From the NCBI RefSeq assembly GCF_041435495.1, contig NZ_CP108644.1:2232001-2296000 (forward strand): 64,000 nucleotides of DNA, given 5' to 3'. This stretch comes from Streptomyces sp. NBC_01116. Lineage in GTDB: Bacteria > Actinomycetota > Actinomycetes > Streptomycetales > Streptomycetaceae. This document shows positions 15,796-24,459 of the stretch, piece after piece (the first letter of the stretch is position 1; every line of letters starts with the position of its first letter). The notes beneath the pieces were generated by a model. The model worked only from the letters and a program-made list of their open reading frames with translations. It ran no database searches and was not told where the DNA came from. The position numbers and the translations under genes are program-made.

Positions 15796-17253
15796 TCAGG
15801 AGGTCTTGGGGGCGTCGGAGCCCGTGGTGGCGTCGGCACTCCGCGCGGCCCCGCGGCGGCGCAGGCCGAAGAAGGCCCCGGCGGCGACGAGCAGCAGCAC
15901 ACCGCCGCCGACGACTGCCCAGGCGCCGACGCCCGGACCGGAGTCGGAGGAGGCGGCCGCCGGTGCGGCGGAGGGCTCCTCGACGGCCTTCTTCGTGGGC
16001 TCGGCGGCCGCCGTCGGCTCGCTGCCGAGGTCCGGCAGCGCGGGCAGTTGGGCCTTCTCGTCGACGGCCACGGCGAGCGAGACCGGGTCCATCGCGGTCC
16101 CCGCCCTGTACATGGAGCCGAAGGCCTTGGCGCCGTCGGCGGTGAGGGTGGCGGGAACCTCGGTGAGGACGGCGAGGCCTTCCTTCGGCGCGAGGTCCTT
16201 CGCGGGGAAGGTGATGAGGGGCACGTCCTCGCGGGTGGCGCCCTCGCTGGTGACGTCCGCCGACAGCGTGCCCTCGCCCTTGGTGACGGCGACGGTGACG
16301 CCGGCGAACTTGAGGTCGAGGTCGTGTGCGCCGGTGAAGCGGATGCTGCCGCTGAAGTCCGCGTCCAGCGTCTGCTTCTTCGCGTCGTACGTCCCCTTGC
16401 CCTGCGGGAAGCGGAACAGGGCCCCGCCGTCCTGGGCGCCGTCGGCGAGCGTCCACTTGCCCTGGCCGATGGAGCCGGTGACGTACTCGCGGAAGGTGCG
16501 GCGTACGCCCCAGTCGACGGCGGCGTCCTCGAAGCGGCCCGCCTTCTCCCGGTCCTTCTTCTCCGCCTTCTCCTTCTCGTCCTCGTCCTTCTTCTTCTCC
16601 GGGGCGGACGGCTTCGGCTCGGCGGCCGCGCCCCGGGTGTCGACGGAGAGGCTGATCGGGTCGAGCGGGGTGCCCGCGGTGTAGTAGCCCGCGAAGGCGG
16701 AGGCGCCCTGGGAGGTCAGCGTGGCGGGGACGTTGGTGAGGGCGATGGGGGTGGAACCGCCCTTCATGTCGATCCCGCCGAGGTCGAGCGAGGCCAGCGG
16801 CACCTGGGAGCGGTTGGAGACCTTTCCGGTCCCCCGCTCCTTGCTGACCATGTCCGCGTGGAGCGTGCCGCTGCCGCCGCTGATCCGGACGGTGGGGCGG
16901 CTGATCGTGAGGTCCAGCTCGTTGCTGCCGTCGGGCTTCCGGTGACCGGTGAAGTGCACGCCGCCGGAGAAGCCGGAGGTGAGCGCTCCGGTGTCCGGGT
17001 CGTAGGAGCCGGTCGCCGAGTGGAAGCGGAACTGGCTGCCGCCGACCGTCGCGGCACCGCCGGTGAGGCTCCAACTGCCGCTCGCGATGGGTCCGGTGAC
17101 ATAGCTCTGGAAGGAGGACTTGATGCCCCAGTCCAGTCGGCCGCCCTGCACCGTACGGCCGGCGGCTTGCGCGGTGGCGGCGGGGAGCAGGGCTCCCAGC
17201 AGTACCGCGAGGAGCGCGACGGCGAGCGCGCGGGTGGATCTGGACGACGGCAT
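15796..17253 (-). CDS. htaA: HtaA-domain heme-binding membrane-anchored protein
   Basis: The 485-residue protein begins with a signal peptide (MPSSRSTRALAVALLAVLLG, cleavage after AQA or QAA near residue 31). Two HtaA domains follow, opening GGRLDWGIKSSFQSYVTGPIASG (about 37) and DAAVDWGVRRTFREYVTGSIGQG (about 243). Between them is a strongly charged Lys/Glu/Asp linker near residues 215-240. The C-terminus has a hydrophobic helix (GVGAWAVVGGGVLLLVAAGA) and RRRG, without a visible LPxTG or LAxTG, so it is probably held in the membrane. It is transcribed divergently from hmuT with an iron box between them and is followed by the wall-anchored HtaA. It would accept heme and pass it to HmuT, as the Corynebacterium system does. 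Confidence 0.9.
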   Translation of the reverse strand: MPSSRSTRALAVALLAVLLGALLPAATAQAAGRTVQGGRLDWGIKSSFQSYVTGPIASGSWSLTGGAATVGGSQFRFHSATGSYDPDTGALTSGFSGGVHFTGHRKPDGSNELDLTISRPTVRISGGSGTLHADMVSKERGTGKVSNRSQVPLASLDLGGIDMKGGSTPIALTNVPATLTSQGASAFAGYYTAGTPLDPISLSVDTRGAAAEPKPSAPEKKKDEDEKEKAEKKDREKAGRFEDAAVDWGVRRTFREYVTGSIGQGKWTLADGAQDGGALFRFPQGKGTYDAKKQTLDADFSGSIRFTGAHDLDLKFAGVTVAVTKGEGTLSADVTSEGATREDVPLITFPAKDLAPKEGLAVLTEVPATLTADGAKAFGSMYRAGTAMDPVSLAVAVDEKAQLPALPDLGSEPTAAAEPTKKAVEEPSAAPAAASSDSGPGVGAWAVVGGGVLLLVAAGAFFGLRRRGAARSADATTGSDAPKTS

Positions 17254-17278
17254 GAGGACCCCTCCGAGGACTGGATGC

Positions 17279-17297
17279 TCAGGTAAGGCTAACCTAA
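17279..17297. promoter_or_regulatory. Iron box (DtxR/DmdR operator) between htaA and hmuT
   Basis: The 19 bases read TCAGGTAAGGCTAACCTAA and match the consensus TTAGGTTAGGCTAACCTAA at 17 positions. The site lies 26 bases before the htaA start and 92 bases before the hmuT start, so it can repress both divergent units when iron is plentiful. DmdR1 is the known Streptomyces repressor of this box family. Confidence 0.88.
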
Positions 17298-17388
17298 GGT
17301 ATTGCCAGCCCGGGCCGGAACCCCCTCCGGTCACGCCGTTACCGGCGAACGGCCCACCGCACGCCGCAGAACGACAGGACGGTGCCCC

Positions 17389-18489
17389 GTGCACATCTCG
17401 CAGGCCTTCGCCACGAGGAGCCCCGAGGGCTCCGAGGGCCCGGACTCCGGACGGGCTCCGCGCCGTCGCCCGGCCCGGGGCAGGGCGGCCGCCGCCCTCA
17501 CCGCCACTGTCGCCCTCGCCCTGCTCCTGACCGGCTGCGGCGGAGGCGGAAGCGGCGACTCGGCGCCGAAGACCGTCGCGAAGACCGCCGACGCCGACCG
17601 GGTCGAGCCGCTGGCCTCCCCGCCCGCGCCGAAGCTGCCGGTGACGGTCGACTCGGCGGACGGCACGGAGGTCACGATCGGTTCCACCGACCGGATCGTG
17701 CCGCTGACCGGGTCGCTGAGCGAGATCGTCTTCACCCTCGGTCTCGGCGAGCAGGTGGTCGCCCGGGACATCACCGCCACCTTCGAACAGGCCGAGAAGC
17801 TCCCGGTGGTGACCCGTGCCCATGACGTCTCGGCGGAGAGCGTGCTCTCGCTGAAGCCGACGGTCGTCCTCGCCGACACCACCACCGGACCGGCCGAGGC
17901 GATCGACCAGATCCGCGACGCGGGCATCCCGCTCCTCGTCGTCGAGCCCGCCAAGGAGCTCGCCGACGTCGGCCGCCGCATCGACACCGTCGCCGAGGCC
18001 CTCGGCGTACCGTCCGCCGGAACGGAGCTCAAGGAGCGGACCGAGTCCCGGATCGCCGCCGTCAGCAAGTCCATCCCGGACCACAAGGGCGGCAAGAAGC
18101 CCCGGGTCGCCTTCCTCTACCTGCGCGGCTCGGCCTCCGTCTATCTGCTGGGCGGCGCGGAGTCCGGGGCCGGTTCGCTGCTGGAGGCGGCGGGCGCGGT
18201 CGACGCCGGCAAGGAGTCGGGGCTGGACAAGGACTTCACCGCCATCACCAGCGAGGCGCTCGCCAAGGCCGCGCCGGACGCGATCCTCCTGATGACCAAG
18301 GGGTACGAGTCGGTCGGCGGCATGGACGGTCTGGTGAAGATCCCCGGCATCGCGGAGACCCCGGCCGGGATGGACCGCCGGATCGTCACCGTCGACGACG
18401 GGGTGCTGCTCAACTACGGGCCGCGCACCGACCGGGTGCTCGCCGAGATCGTCGAGCAGCTGTACGCGAAGGGCGGCACGGGCCAGTGA
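17389..18489 (+). CDS. hmuT: Heme ABC transporter substrate-binding lipoprotein
   Basis: HmuT holds heme at the outer face of the membrane and delivers it to the permease. The 366-residue protein has a long basic N-terminal region, a hydrophobic stretch ending in the lipobox LLLTGC near residue 46, and a Gly/Ser spacer. A type III periplasmic binding fold follows, with DRIVPLTGSLSEIVFTLGLGEQVVARD and VVLADTTTGPAEAIDQIRDAG. The start is the GTG at 17389, preceded by AGGAC; an in-frame codon at 17302 would overlap the control region and is less likely. It is the first gene of hmuTUV, coupled by a GTGA overlap, with an iron box upstream. Confidence 0.93.
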   Translation: MHISQAFATRSPEGSEGPDSGRAPRRRPARGRAAAALTATVALALLLTGCGGGGSGDSAPKTVAKTADADRVEPLASPPAPKLPVTVDSADGTEVTIGSTDRIVPLTGSLSEIVFTLGLGEQVVARDITATFEQAEKLPVVTRAHDVSAESVLSLKPTVVLADTTTGPAEAIDQIRDAGIPLLVVEPAKELADVGRRIDTVAEALGVPSAGTELKERTESRIAAVSKSIPDHKGGKKPRVAFLYLRGSASVYLLGGAESGAGSLLEAAGAVDAGKESGLDKDFTAITSEALAKAAPDAILLMTKGYESVGGMDGLVKIPGIAETPAGMDRRIVTVDDGVLLNYGPRTDRVLAEIVEQLYAKGGTGQ

Positions 18490-19598
18490 CCACCGCGTAC
18501 GAGGAACGCACGGGGACCGGTCCGAAGTCCCCGGGCGAGGGAGCGGACGGCGTCGCCGCTCCCCGGTCCCCCCGGAGCAGGGCCTTCGTGCTCACCGCCG
18601 TGCTCTCCCTCGCCCTGCTCGCAGGCTGTCTGCTGTCCGCGGCGATCGGCGCGTACTCCATCCCGCTCGGCGACGTGCTGTCCTCCGTGCAGCACCGGAT
18701 CGGGCTCGGCGGCCAGGAGTTGGACCGGGTCGGCGAGAGCGTCCTGTGGAACGTACGGCTCCCCCGGGTCGCCCTCGCCCTGCTCGTCGGCGCGTCCCTC
18801 GGCTGCGCGGGCGCGCTGATGCAGGGCGTGTTCGGCAACCCGCTCGCCGAGCCCGGCGTGATCGGCATCTCGGCGGGCGCGGCCGTGGGCGCGGTCGCCT
18901 CGATCGCGCTCGGCCTGAGCTTCTTCGGCAACTGGACCATCACCGTCTGCGCGTTCGTCGCCGGCCTGATCACGGTGCTGCTCGTCTACACGCTCTCGCG
19001 GTCCGGCGGCCGGACCGAAGTGGTGACGCTGATCCTCACCGGTATCGCCGTCAACGCGTTCGCGGGCGCGCTGATCGGCCTGTTCATCTTCTTCGCGGAC
19101 AACGCGCAGATCACCCAGATCACCTTCTGGCAGCTCGGTTCGCTCTCCCAGGCCACCTGGCCCAAGGTGCTCGCCGTGCTGCCGTGCGCGCTCGCGGGGC
19201 TCCTCATCGCCCCGTTCTACTCCCGCAAGCTGGACCTGCTGGCCCTCGGCGAGCGGCCCGCCCGGCACCTGGGCGTGGACGTGGAACGGCTGCGGATCGT
19301 GCTGGTGCTGGTGGTGGCGCTGCTGACGGCCGCCGCGGTCGCCGTCGCCGGGATCATCTCCTTCGTCGGGCTGCTCGTCCCGCATCTGCTGCGGATGGCG
19401 AACGGCCCCGGCCACCGCTTCCTCGTCCCGGGCTCCGCGCTCGGCGGCGCCCTGGTCCTGGTGGCGGGCGACCTCGCGGCCCGTACGGTCGCGGCCCCCG
19501 CCGAGCTGCCGCTCGGGGTGCTGACCGCGCTCTTCGGCAGCCCGTTCTTCTTCTGGCTGCTGCGCAGGACCCGTCGTAAGCAAGGTGGTTGGGCATGA
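18486..19598 (+). CDS. hmuU: Heme ABC transporter permease, FecCD family
   Basis: The 370-residue permease forms the membrane channel of the heme importer. After a polar N-terminus of about 30 residues there are about ten hydrophobic segments. Typical FecCD motifs include RLPRVALALLVGASLGCAGALMQGVFGNPLAEPGVIGISAGAAVG, GELxHLG-like ALGERPARHLGVDVER, and GIISFVGLLVPHLLR. The GTG start overlaps the hmuT stop by 4 bases (GTGA) and the stop overlaps the hmuV start (ATGA), so the three genes are translationally coupled. Confidence 0.95.
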   Translation: MTTAYEERTGTGPKSPGEGADGVAAPRSPRSRAFVLTAVLSLALLAGCLLSAAIGAYSIPLGDVLSSVQHRIGLGGQELDRVGESVLWNVRLPRVALALLVGASLGCAGALMQGVFGNPLAEPGVIGISAGAAVGAVASIALGLSFFGNWTITVCAFVAGLITVLLVYTLSRSGGRTEVVTLILTGIAVNAFAGALIGLFIFFADNAQITQITFWQLGSLSQATWPKVLAVLPCALAGLLIAPFYSRKLDLLALGERPARHLGVDVERLRIVLVLVVALLTAAAVAVAGIISFVGLLVPHLLRMANGPGHRFLVPGSALGGALVLVAGDLAARTVAAPAELPLGVLTALFGSPFFFWLLRRTRRKQGGWA

Positions 19599-20434
19599 GG
19601 ACGCTGAGAGACCTGTTCGCGGTACGCCCCCGGGAGCTGCCCTCGCCCGTGGCCCCCGGCTCCCCCGCCGTCGAGGCGGTCGGGCTCTCGGTCCGGCTCG
19701 GGCAGCGGCAGGTGCTGGACTCCGTCGGTCTGACCGCCCACGCGGGCGAGGTGGTCGCCCTGGTCGGGCCGAACGGCGCGGGCAAGTCGACGCTGCTGGC
19801 GGCGCTGGCCGCCGATCTGCCCGCCGGGAGCGGCGAGGTGCGGATCGACGGCCGCCCGGCCACCGCGTGGTCCGCGCCCGAACTGGCGCTGCGCCGCTCG
19901 GTGCTGCCGCAGTCCGCCGCGCTGTCCTTCCCGTTCCCGGTGGAGGACGTCGTCCGGATGGGGCGGGCGCCCTGGGCCGGTACGGAGCGGGAGGACGAGG
20001 ACGACGCGGCGGTGGCCGCTGCGATGGCCGCGACCGAGGTGACGCGGTTCGCGGGGCGCCCGTTCTCCGCGCTGTCGGGCGGTGAGAAGGCCCGGGTGGC
20101 GCTGGCCCGGGTGCTGGCACAGCGGGCCCCGCTGATGCTGCTCGACGAGCCGACCGCCGCCCTGGACCTGCGCCACCAGGAGCTGGTGCTGCGGATCTGC
20201 CGGGACCGGGCCGCCGCCGGGGACGCGGTGGTGGTCGTGCTGCACGACCTCGGCCTCGCCGCGGCGTACGCGGACCGGGCGGCCGTCCTGCACGAGGGGC
20301 GGATCGCGGAACTGGGCCCGCCGGACGAGGTGTTCAGCGGCGAGCTGCTCGGCGAGGTCTACCGGCAGCCGGTGGAGGTCTTCCCTCATCCCCGTACGGG
20401 CAGGCCGCTGATCGTGCCGGTGCGCGGGGCCTGA
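19595..20434 (+). CDS. hmuV: Heme ABC transporter ATP-binding protein
   Basis: The 279-residue ATPase drives heme import. It shows Walker A (GPNGAGKST, about residue 60), LPQSAALSFPFPVEDVVRMGR, a typical Q-loop region of heme and siderophore ATPases, the signature LSGGEKARVALAR, Walker B LMLLDEPTAALD and the switch His in VVVLHDLG. An N-terminal extension of about 25 residues precedes the ATPase fold. The start ATG at 19595 overlaps the hmuU stop. A long hairpin follows the gene and ends the operon. Confidence 0.95.
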   Translation: MRTLRDLFAVRPRELPSPVAPGSPAVEAVGLSVRLGQRQVLDSVGLTAHAGEVVALVGPNGAGKSTLLAALAADLPAGSGEVRIDGRPATAWSAPELALRRSVLPQSAALSFPFPVEDVVRMGRAPWAGTEREDEDDAAVAAAMAATEVTRFAGRPFSALSGGEKARVALARVLAQRAPLMLLDEPTAALDLRHQELVLRICRDRAAAGDAVVVVLHDLGLAAAYADRAAVLHEGRIAELGPPDEVFSGELLGEVYRQPVEVFPHPRTGRPLIVPVRGA

Positions 20435-20450
20435 GGCGGCTTCGGCCGCC

Positions 20451-20517
20451 GGGCCCTGTCGTCGAACTGCCGTCTGCCGGGCAGCTTCTGGCAGACGGCA
20501 GTTCGACGACAGGCCCC
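20451..20517. terminator. Long 28-bp inverted repeat after hmuV, made of a dispersed repeat
   Basis: Left arm 20451-20478 and right arm 20490-20517 pair over 28 positions with one mismatch around an 11-base loop, 17 bases after the hmuV stop. It can serve as the operon terminator. The arm sequence CCCTGTCGTCGAACTGCCGT recurs as a single copy at 46538-46566, so it belongs to a dispersed intergenic repeat. Confidence 0.8.
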
Positions 20518-20604
20518 GGGTCACGGTGTGGACGCTGTATCCGGTCCCCGCCCGCACGCCGTCCGCCGCCCCGGTAGGGTTTCGACGGTCAGTGCGGGCG
20601 ACGG

Positions 20605-21651
20605 ATGCAGAAGGCGCAGAAGCAACGGATGACGAGACACCCTGGGCTGGGCCGGCTGACGGCGGGGCTCGCGACGGCGACGGTGCTGTGCGTGACGGCG
20701 AGCGGCTGTGTGACGGTGCACGGGGAGCTGGAAGTGCTGCCCGGGGCGAAGAAGCCGGAGGCCGCACAGGCGCTCAAGGACTTCACCGCCGCCTACAACG
20801 CGGCGGACAAGGCGTTCGATCCGGCGCTGGACGCGGACCGGGTGACGGGTTCGCTCGGCGCGATCAACCAGGCCGGACTGAAGGCGCGGAAGACGTACAA
20901 CCCCGACGGCAACAAAGCGCACGAACCGCTGGTGCTGGACGACGCGACGTACGTCGTCCCCAAGAAGGCGGGCTGGCCGCGCTGGTTCCTCGCGGACACC
21001 GACTCCAACCGGGACCAGGACGGCGGGAGGCTGGACACCCGCTGGCTGGTGGTGTTCGTACGGTCGGGCCCCGACGCGCTGTGGAAGGCGTCGTACCTCG
21101 CGGTCGTCCCGTCCTCCCAGGTACCGGAGTTCGCCCTCGACGAGGACGGGTTCGCCATCCCGGTGGGGCCCGGGGACGACGGCCTGGCCGTGGCGCCCGA
21201 GGAGCTGAGCGCCTCGTACACCGGCTACCTGCAGAACGGCAGCCCCGACGTGTTCGCGCCCTCCACGTCGACCTCGGGCTGGCGCGAGACGCGCCGCACC
21301 ACGCGGCGGGCGGGGTTCTCGTACCAGTACGTCGACCAGCCGCTGACGCGTGCGGCGTTCGCGCCGCTCGGGCTGCGCACCGAGGACGGCGGGGCGCTGG
21401 TCTTCTTCAGCAGCAAGCACTTCGAGCGGCAGACCGCGGCGAAGGGGCTGCGGCCCGACGTCACCGCGGATGTGAAGGCGCTGCTCACCGGCGAGGTGAA
21501 CAGCAGCCTCACCAAGGAGCGGATCTCCAGCCAGCTGGTGCACGTCCCGGCGCGCGAGGGAGCGGCCGGCTCCGAGTCGGGCTCCGGCTCCGGCGGCAAG
21601 GTGCGGATGCTGAACCGGCTGCCGGGCCTGGTCGCGGCGAAGGGCGAGTAG
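20605..21651 (+). CDS. Putative lipoprotein, unknown function
   Basis: The 348-residue protein has an N-terminal signal with a lipobox-like CVTASGC near residue 34, so it is probably lipid-anchored outside the membrane. The rest is soluble and rich in Asp, Gly and Lys, with no recognised domain. There is a Ser/Gly-rich tail (ESGSGSGSGG) before the C-terminus. An in-frame ATG at 20629 gives a tighter signal peptide (MTRHPGLGRL) and may be the real start; neither has a strong ribosome-binding site. It looks like a conserved Streptomyces lipoprotein. The gene follows the hmuTUV terminator and is not part of that operon. Confidence 0.75.
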   Translation: MQKAQKQRMTRHPGLGRLTAGLATATVLCVTASGCVTVHGELEVLPGAKKPEAAQALKDFTAAYNAADKAFDPALDADRVTGSLGAINQAGLKARKTYNPDGNKAHEPLVLDDATYVVPKKAGWPRWFLADTDSNRDQDGGRLDTRWLVVFVRSGPDALWKASYLAVVPSSQVPEFALDEDGFAIPVGPGDDGLAVAPEELSASYTGYLQNGSPDVFAPSTSTSGWRETRRTTRRAGFSYQYVDQPLTRAAFAPLGLRTEDGGALVFFSSKHFERQTAAKGLRPDVTADVKALLTGEVNSSLTKERISSQLVHVPAREGAAGSESGSGSGGKVRMLNRLPGLVAAKGE

Positions 21652-21782
21652 GCGAGCGGGCGGGCAGCGGCCCGGGCCGCCGCGCCGCCCGGCAGAGCGA
21701 CGGCGTCCGCCGCCGCCCGTCCCTGCGGGCCGCACACCGGACCACTGGCTCAGCTGCTCGGCGGGCCACCGGCCCAGCCGGC

Positions 21783-22529
21783 TCAGCGGCTCAGCGGCCA
21801 GGCGATCGAGTCGTGGTCCAGCTCGCTCTGCTCGGCGCTGCCCGCATACCGCGCGCAGGCGTCGGTGAGCGTCTCCAGCAGGGTCAGCGGGTCGGGCAGC
21901 TCGTGCTCGGGGCCGCGCACCCAGTGGACGTCGAGCTCACCGGGGAGCCGGGCGGGCGGCAGCAGGACGTAGCTGCCCCGGCAGTGCCAGCGCAGGCCCG
22001 GGTGGGCGTCCATGGTCTCGGGGTGGCAGTCCAGCTCGCAGGGCCACCACTCGTCCTCGTCCTCGGGGGTACCGCGGGTGGCGGTGAAGAAGAGCATCCG
22101 GTCCTCGCCGGACTGGGCGACCGGGCCGACGTCGATGCCCGCGTCGAGAAGGCGCTCCAGGGCGCTGCGGCCCGCGGTGAGCGGCACGTCCAGCACGTCG
22201 TGGATCATGCCGGTCGCGGTGATGAAGTTGGCCAGCGGCTGGCTGCCGGCCCAGCGCTCGATCTGGGCGCGGTCGGTCGTCGACTGCGTCTGCCAGGCGA
22301 ACGAGATGGGATGTCGGGCGGGCGTGGGACAGCCGATGCGTTCGCACGAACATCGGTATCCGAGGGGGTGGGCTGCGGGGGCGATGGGCATGCCCGCGTC
22401 GGCGACCGCCAGGAGCAGCGCGACCCTGGCCGACTCGTCGGCCTCGGCCCCCGGTGCTTTGGGACGTCGCCGCAGCCACTGGGAGATCCTGCTCTCTGTG
22501 CCGCGGAAACGGCCGGAATCGGCGCCCAT
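21783..22529 (-). CDS. Primase/polymerase (prim-pol) domain-like protein
   Basis: The 248-residue protein resembles the short actinobacterial proteins annotated as bifunctional DNA primase/polymerase. After a basic start (RISQWLRRRPKAPG) it has LLLAVADAGMPIAPAAHPLGYRCSCERIGCPTPARHP, a Cys-rich segment found in that family. It ends with LPPARLPGELDVHWVRGPEHELPDP, resembling the LPPS...G..V.W prim-pol motif. The expected acidic DxD is not obvious, so it may be non-catalytic. The start ATG at 22529 has AGGGGA just upstream. It has no replication or plasmid genes nearby and stands alone, so a chromosomal housekeeping or regulatory role is possible. Confidence 0.65.
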   Translation of the reverse strand: MGADSGRFRGTESRISQWLRRRPKAPGAEADESARVALLLAVADAGMPIAPAAHPLGYRCSCERIGCPTPARHPISFAWQTQSTTDRAQIERWAGSQPLANFITATGMIHDVLDVPLTAGRSALERLLDAGIDVGPVAQSGEDRMLFFTATRGTPEDEDEWWPCELDCHPETMDAHPGLRWHCRGSYVLLPPARLPGELDVHWVRGPEHELPDPLTLLETLTDACARYAGSAEQSELDHDSIAWPLSR

Positions 22530-22725
22530 CTATCCCCTCACCTCAGCAGTTCACCTCAGCGTTGCCTGTCCATCGTCGCACCATCCTGCGGTTCGGGTGG
22601 CCAGAGTTCGCCGGCGGGGCCGTGTACCACCGCACCGAGTGAGCACCATCACGCCCGATGTCACCCCATACCGGGCGTCTCCACCCCTTACCGAGGGGCC
22701 CGAGGTCTGCCGCCGGCTCCTCGGG

Positions 22726-23355
22726 TCAGGGTCGCGGGGTGAGCCCGCCGAGGGCGTAGTCGACGATCGCGTCGGCGTAGGCGTGGGTGAGCGGCAGGGT
22801 CCGCAGCAGCCAGCGGTGCATCAGCGGGCCGATGAGCAGCTCCAGGGCGATCCGGGGGTCGGCGTCGGCGCGCAGGTGCCCGGCCTCCTGGGCGGCCCGC
22901 AGGCGTGTGACGTACAGCGCGAGCTGCGGTTCGAGCAGCTTCGCGACGAATTCGGCGCCCAGCTTGGCGTCGACGATGCCCTCGGCGGTCAGCGCGCGGG
23001 TGGGGACCTCCAGTGCCGGGTCGTTCAGCTCGTCGACGGTGGCCCGCAGGACGAGCTTGAGGTCGGCGGCCGGATCGCCGGTGTCGGGGATGCCCTGCGC
23101 GGCGTCGCCGGGCTGCGCCCCGGCCTCCTCGGCGGACCGGCCCGCCAGGTCCAGGAAGGCGTCCATCAGCACGGCGGCCTTGGAGGGCCACCAGCGGTAG
23201 ATGGTCTGCTTGCCGACACCCGCGCGGGCGGCGATACCCTCGATCGTCGTGCGCCGGTAGCCCACCTCTCCGACGAGGGCGAGGGCGGCGTCGTGGATCG
23301 CCCGGCGGGAGCGGTCGCTGCGGCGGCTGGAGTCGGGTGCCTTGGTGGGTGCCAT
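22726..23355 (-). CDS. TetR-family transcriptional regulator
   Basis: The 209-residue repressor has an N-terminal helix-turn-helix (about residues 15-60) with TTIEGIAARAGVGKQTIYRWW as recognition part, and a larger helical ligand-binding domain. The ATG at 23355 begins MAPTKAPDSSRRSDRSRR. A perfect palindrome 26 bases upstream, in the gap to ddaH, is the likely operator, so it may autoregulate and perhaps control ddaH. The ligand is unknown. Confidence 0.9.
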   Translation of the reverse strand: MAPTKAPDSSRRSDRSRRAIHDAALALVGEVGYRRTTIEGIAARAGVGKQTIYRWWPSKAAVLMDAFLDLAGRSAEEAGAQPGDAAQGIPDTGDPAADLKLVLRATVDELNDPALEVPTRALTAEGIVDAKLGAEFVAKLLEPQLALYVTRLRAAQEAGHLRADADPRIALELLIGPLMHRWLLRTLPLTHAYADAIVDYALGGLTPRP

Positions 23356-23380
23356 GTGTCCAATCTAGCGCCGAACAATC

Positions 23381-23392
23381 CGATACGTATCG
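23381..23392. promoter_or_regulatory. Perfect 12-bp palindrome, probable TetR autoregulatory operator
   Basis: CGATACGTATCG is a perfect palindrome 26 bases before the TetR start. The position fits autorepression. The divergent ddaH start is about 250 bases away. Confidence 0.65.
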
Positions 23393-23643
23393 TCTTGTGG
23401 TCGCCCGCCCTGCCGACACCCTTCCGCTGTCTCGCCATCGTCTCGCCGCCGTCCCGCCGTCCTCTGGAGGATGGAGGTATCCGGGCGGTGGGCATCCGGG
23501 CGGTGACCGTGACCGGGCGGTCCGATGAACCACCCGATCGATCGACTGCGGATCCGGCGCGCACGGCGCACCATGGGCTCACGCACAGACCGTGCGCATC
23601 CCACCGTTCCGCGGCTCCGGCCGCCGTTCGCGAGGAGCCCGAG

Positions 23644-24459
23644 TTGAACCGTGACGCCACCCCTCGTCGCTACCTGATGTGCGCCCCGGCGCACTTCCGG
23701 GTCACCTACTCCATCAACCCGTGGATGGACCCGTCCAAACCCGTCGACCTGCCGCTGGCCCAGACCCAGTGGGAGGATCTGCGCGACCGCTACCGCACGC
23801 TCGGCCACACCGTCGAACTGCTCGCTCCCCGTCCCGACCTGCCCGACATGGTCTTCGCCGCCAACGGCGCCACGGTGATCGGCGGCCGGGTGCTCGGCGC
23901 GCTGTTCGCGTACCGGGAGCGGTACGAGGAGGCCGGGGCCCACCGGGACTGGTTCCGGGAGCACGGCTTCACCGAGGTCCATGAGCCGGAGCACGTCAAC
24001 GAGGGCGAGGGGGACTTCGCCGTCACCGCCTCCTACCTGCTGGCCGGGCGCGGCTTCCGCTCCAGCCCGCTCTCGCACGCCGAGGCCCAGGAGTTCTTCG
24101 GGGTGCCGGTCATCGGGCTCGATCTGGTGGATCCGCGCTACTACCACCTGGACACCGCGCTGTGCGTGCTGGACGCGGCGGCCGACGAGATCATGTACTA
24201 CCCGGACGCCTTCTCCCCCGGCAGCCGGGCGGTGCTGCGCCGACTGTTCCCGGACGCGCTGCTCGCCCGGGAGGCGGACGCGACGGCGTTCGGCCTCAAC
24301 TCGGTCAGCGACGGGCGCCACGTCCTGCTGCCGCAGGGGGCCACGGGGCTCTTGGACCCCCTGCGGGACCGGGGGTTCGAGCCGGTCCCGATGGACCTGG
24401 GCGAGCTGCTGAAGGGCGGCGGCAGTGTGAAGTGCTGCACCCAGGAGCTGCGGGCCTAA
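23644..24459 (+). CDS. ddaH: Dimethylargininase (amidinotransferase/guanidine hydrolase family)
   Basis: This enzyme converts N-omega,N-omega-dimethylarginine to citrulline and dimethylamine; relatives hydrolyse or transfer amidino groups. The 271-residue protein has the guanidine-modifying fold motifs RYLMCAPAHFRVTYSINPWM, MVFAANGATVIGG (substrate Asn/Asp), EGEGDF, YYHLDTALCVLD with the catalytic His, and GGGSVKCCTQEL with the catalytic Cys near the end. Streptomyces DdaH is known with this architecture. The start is a TTG at 23644 with GAGGAG upstream. Its stop overlaps the convergent Rsm22-like gene by 4 bases, and the upstream divergent gene is a TetR. Confidence 0.9.
   Translation: MNRDATPRRYLMCAPAHFRVTYSINPWMDPSKPVDLPLAQTQWEDLRDRYRTLGHTVELLAPRPDLPDMVFAANGATVIGGRVLGALFAYRERYEEAGAHRDWFREHGFTEVHEPEHVNEGEGDFAVTASYLLAGRGFRSSPLSHAEAQEFFGVPVIGLDLVDPRYYHLDTALCVLDAAADEIMYYPDAFSPGSRAVLRRLFPDALLAREADATAFGLNSVSDGRHVLLPQGATGLLDPLRDRGFEPVPMDLGELLKGGGSVKCCTQELRA

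Noticed and set aside
13069..17286. Plus-strand reading frame of 1405 codons
   Set aside because: It runs opposite the PhzF and two HtaA genes, whose motifs are unmistakable; its own translation is repetitive Gly/Ala/Val/Arg.
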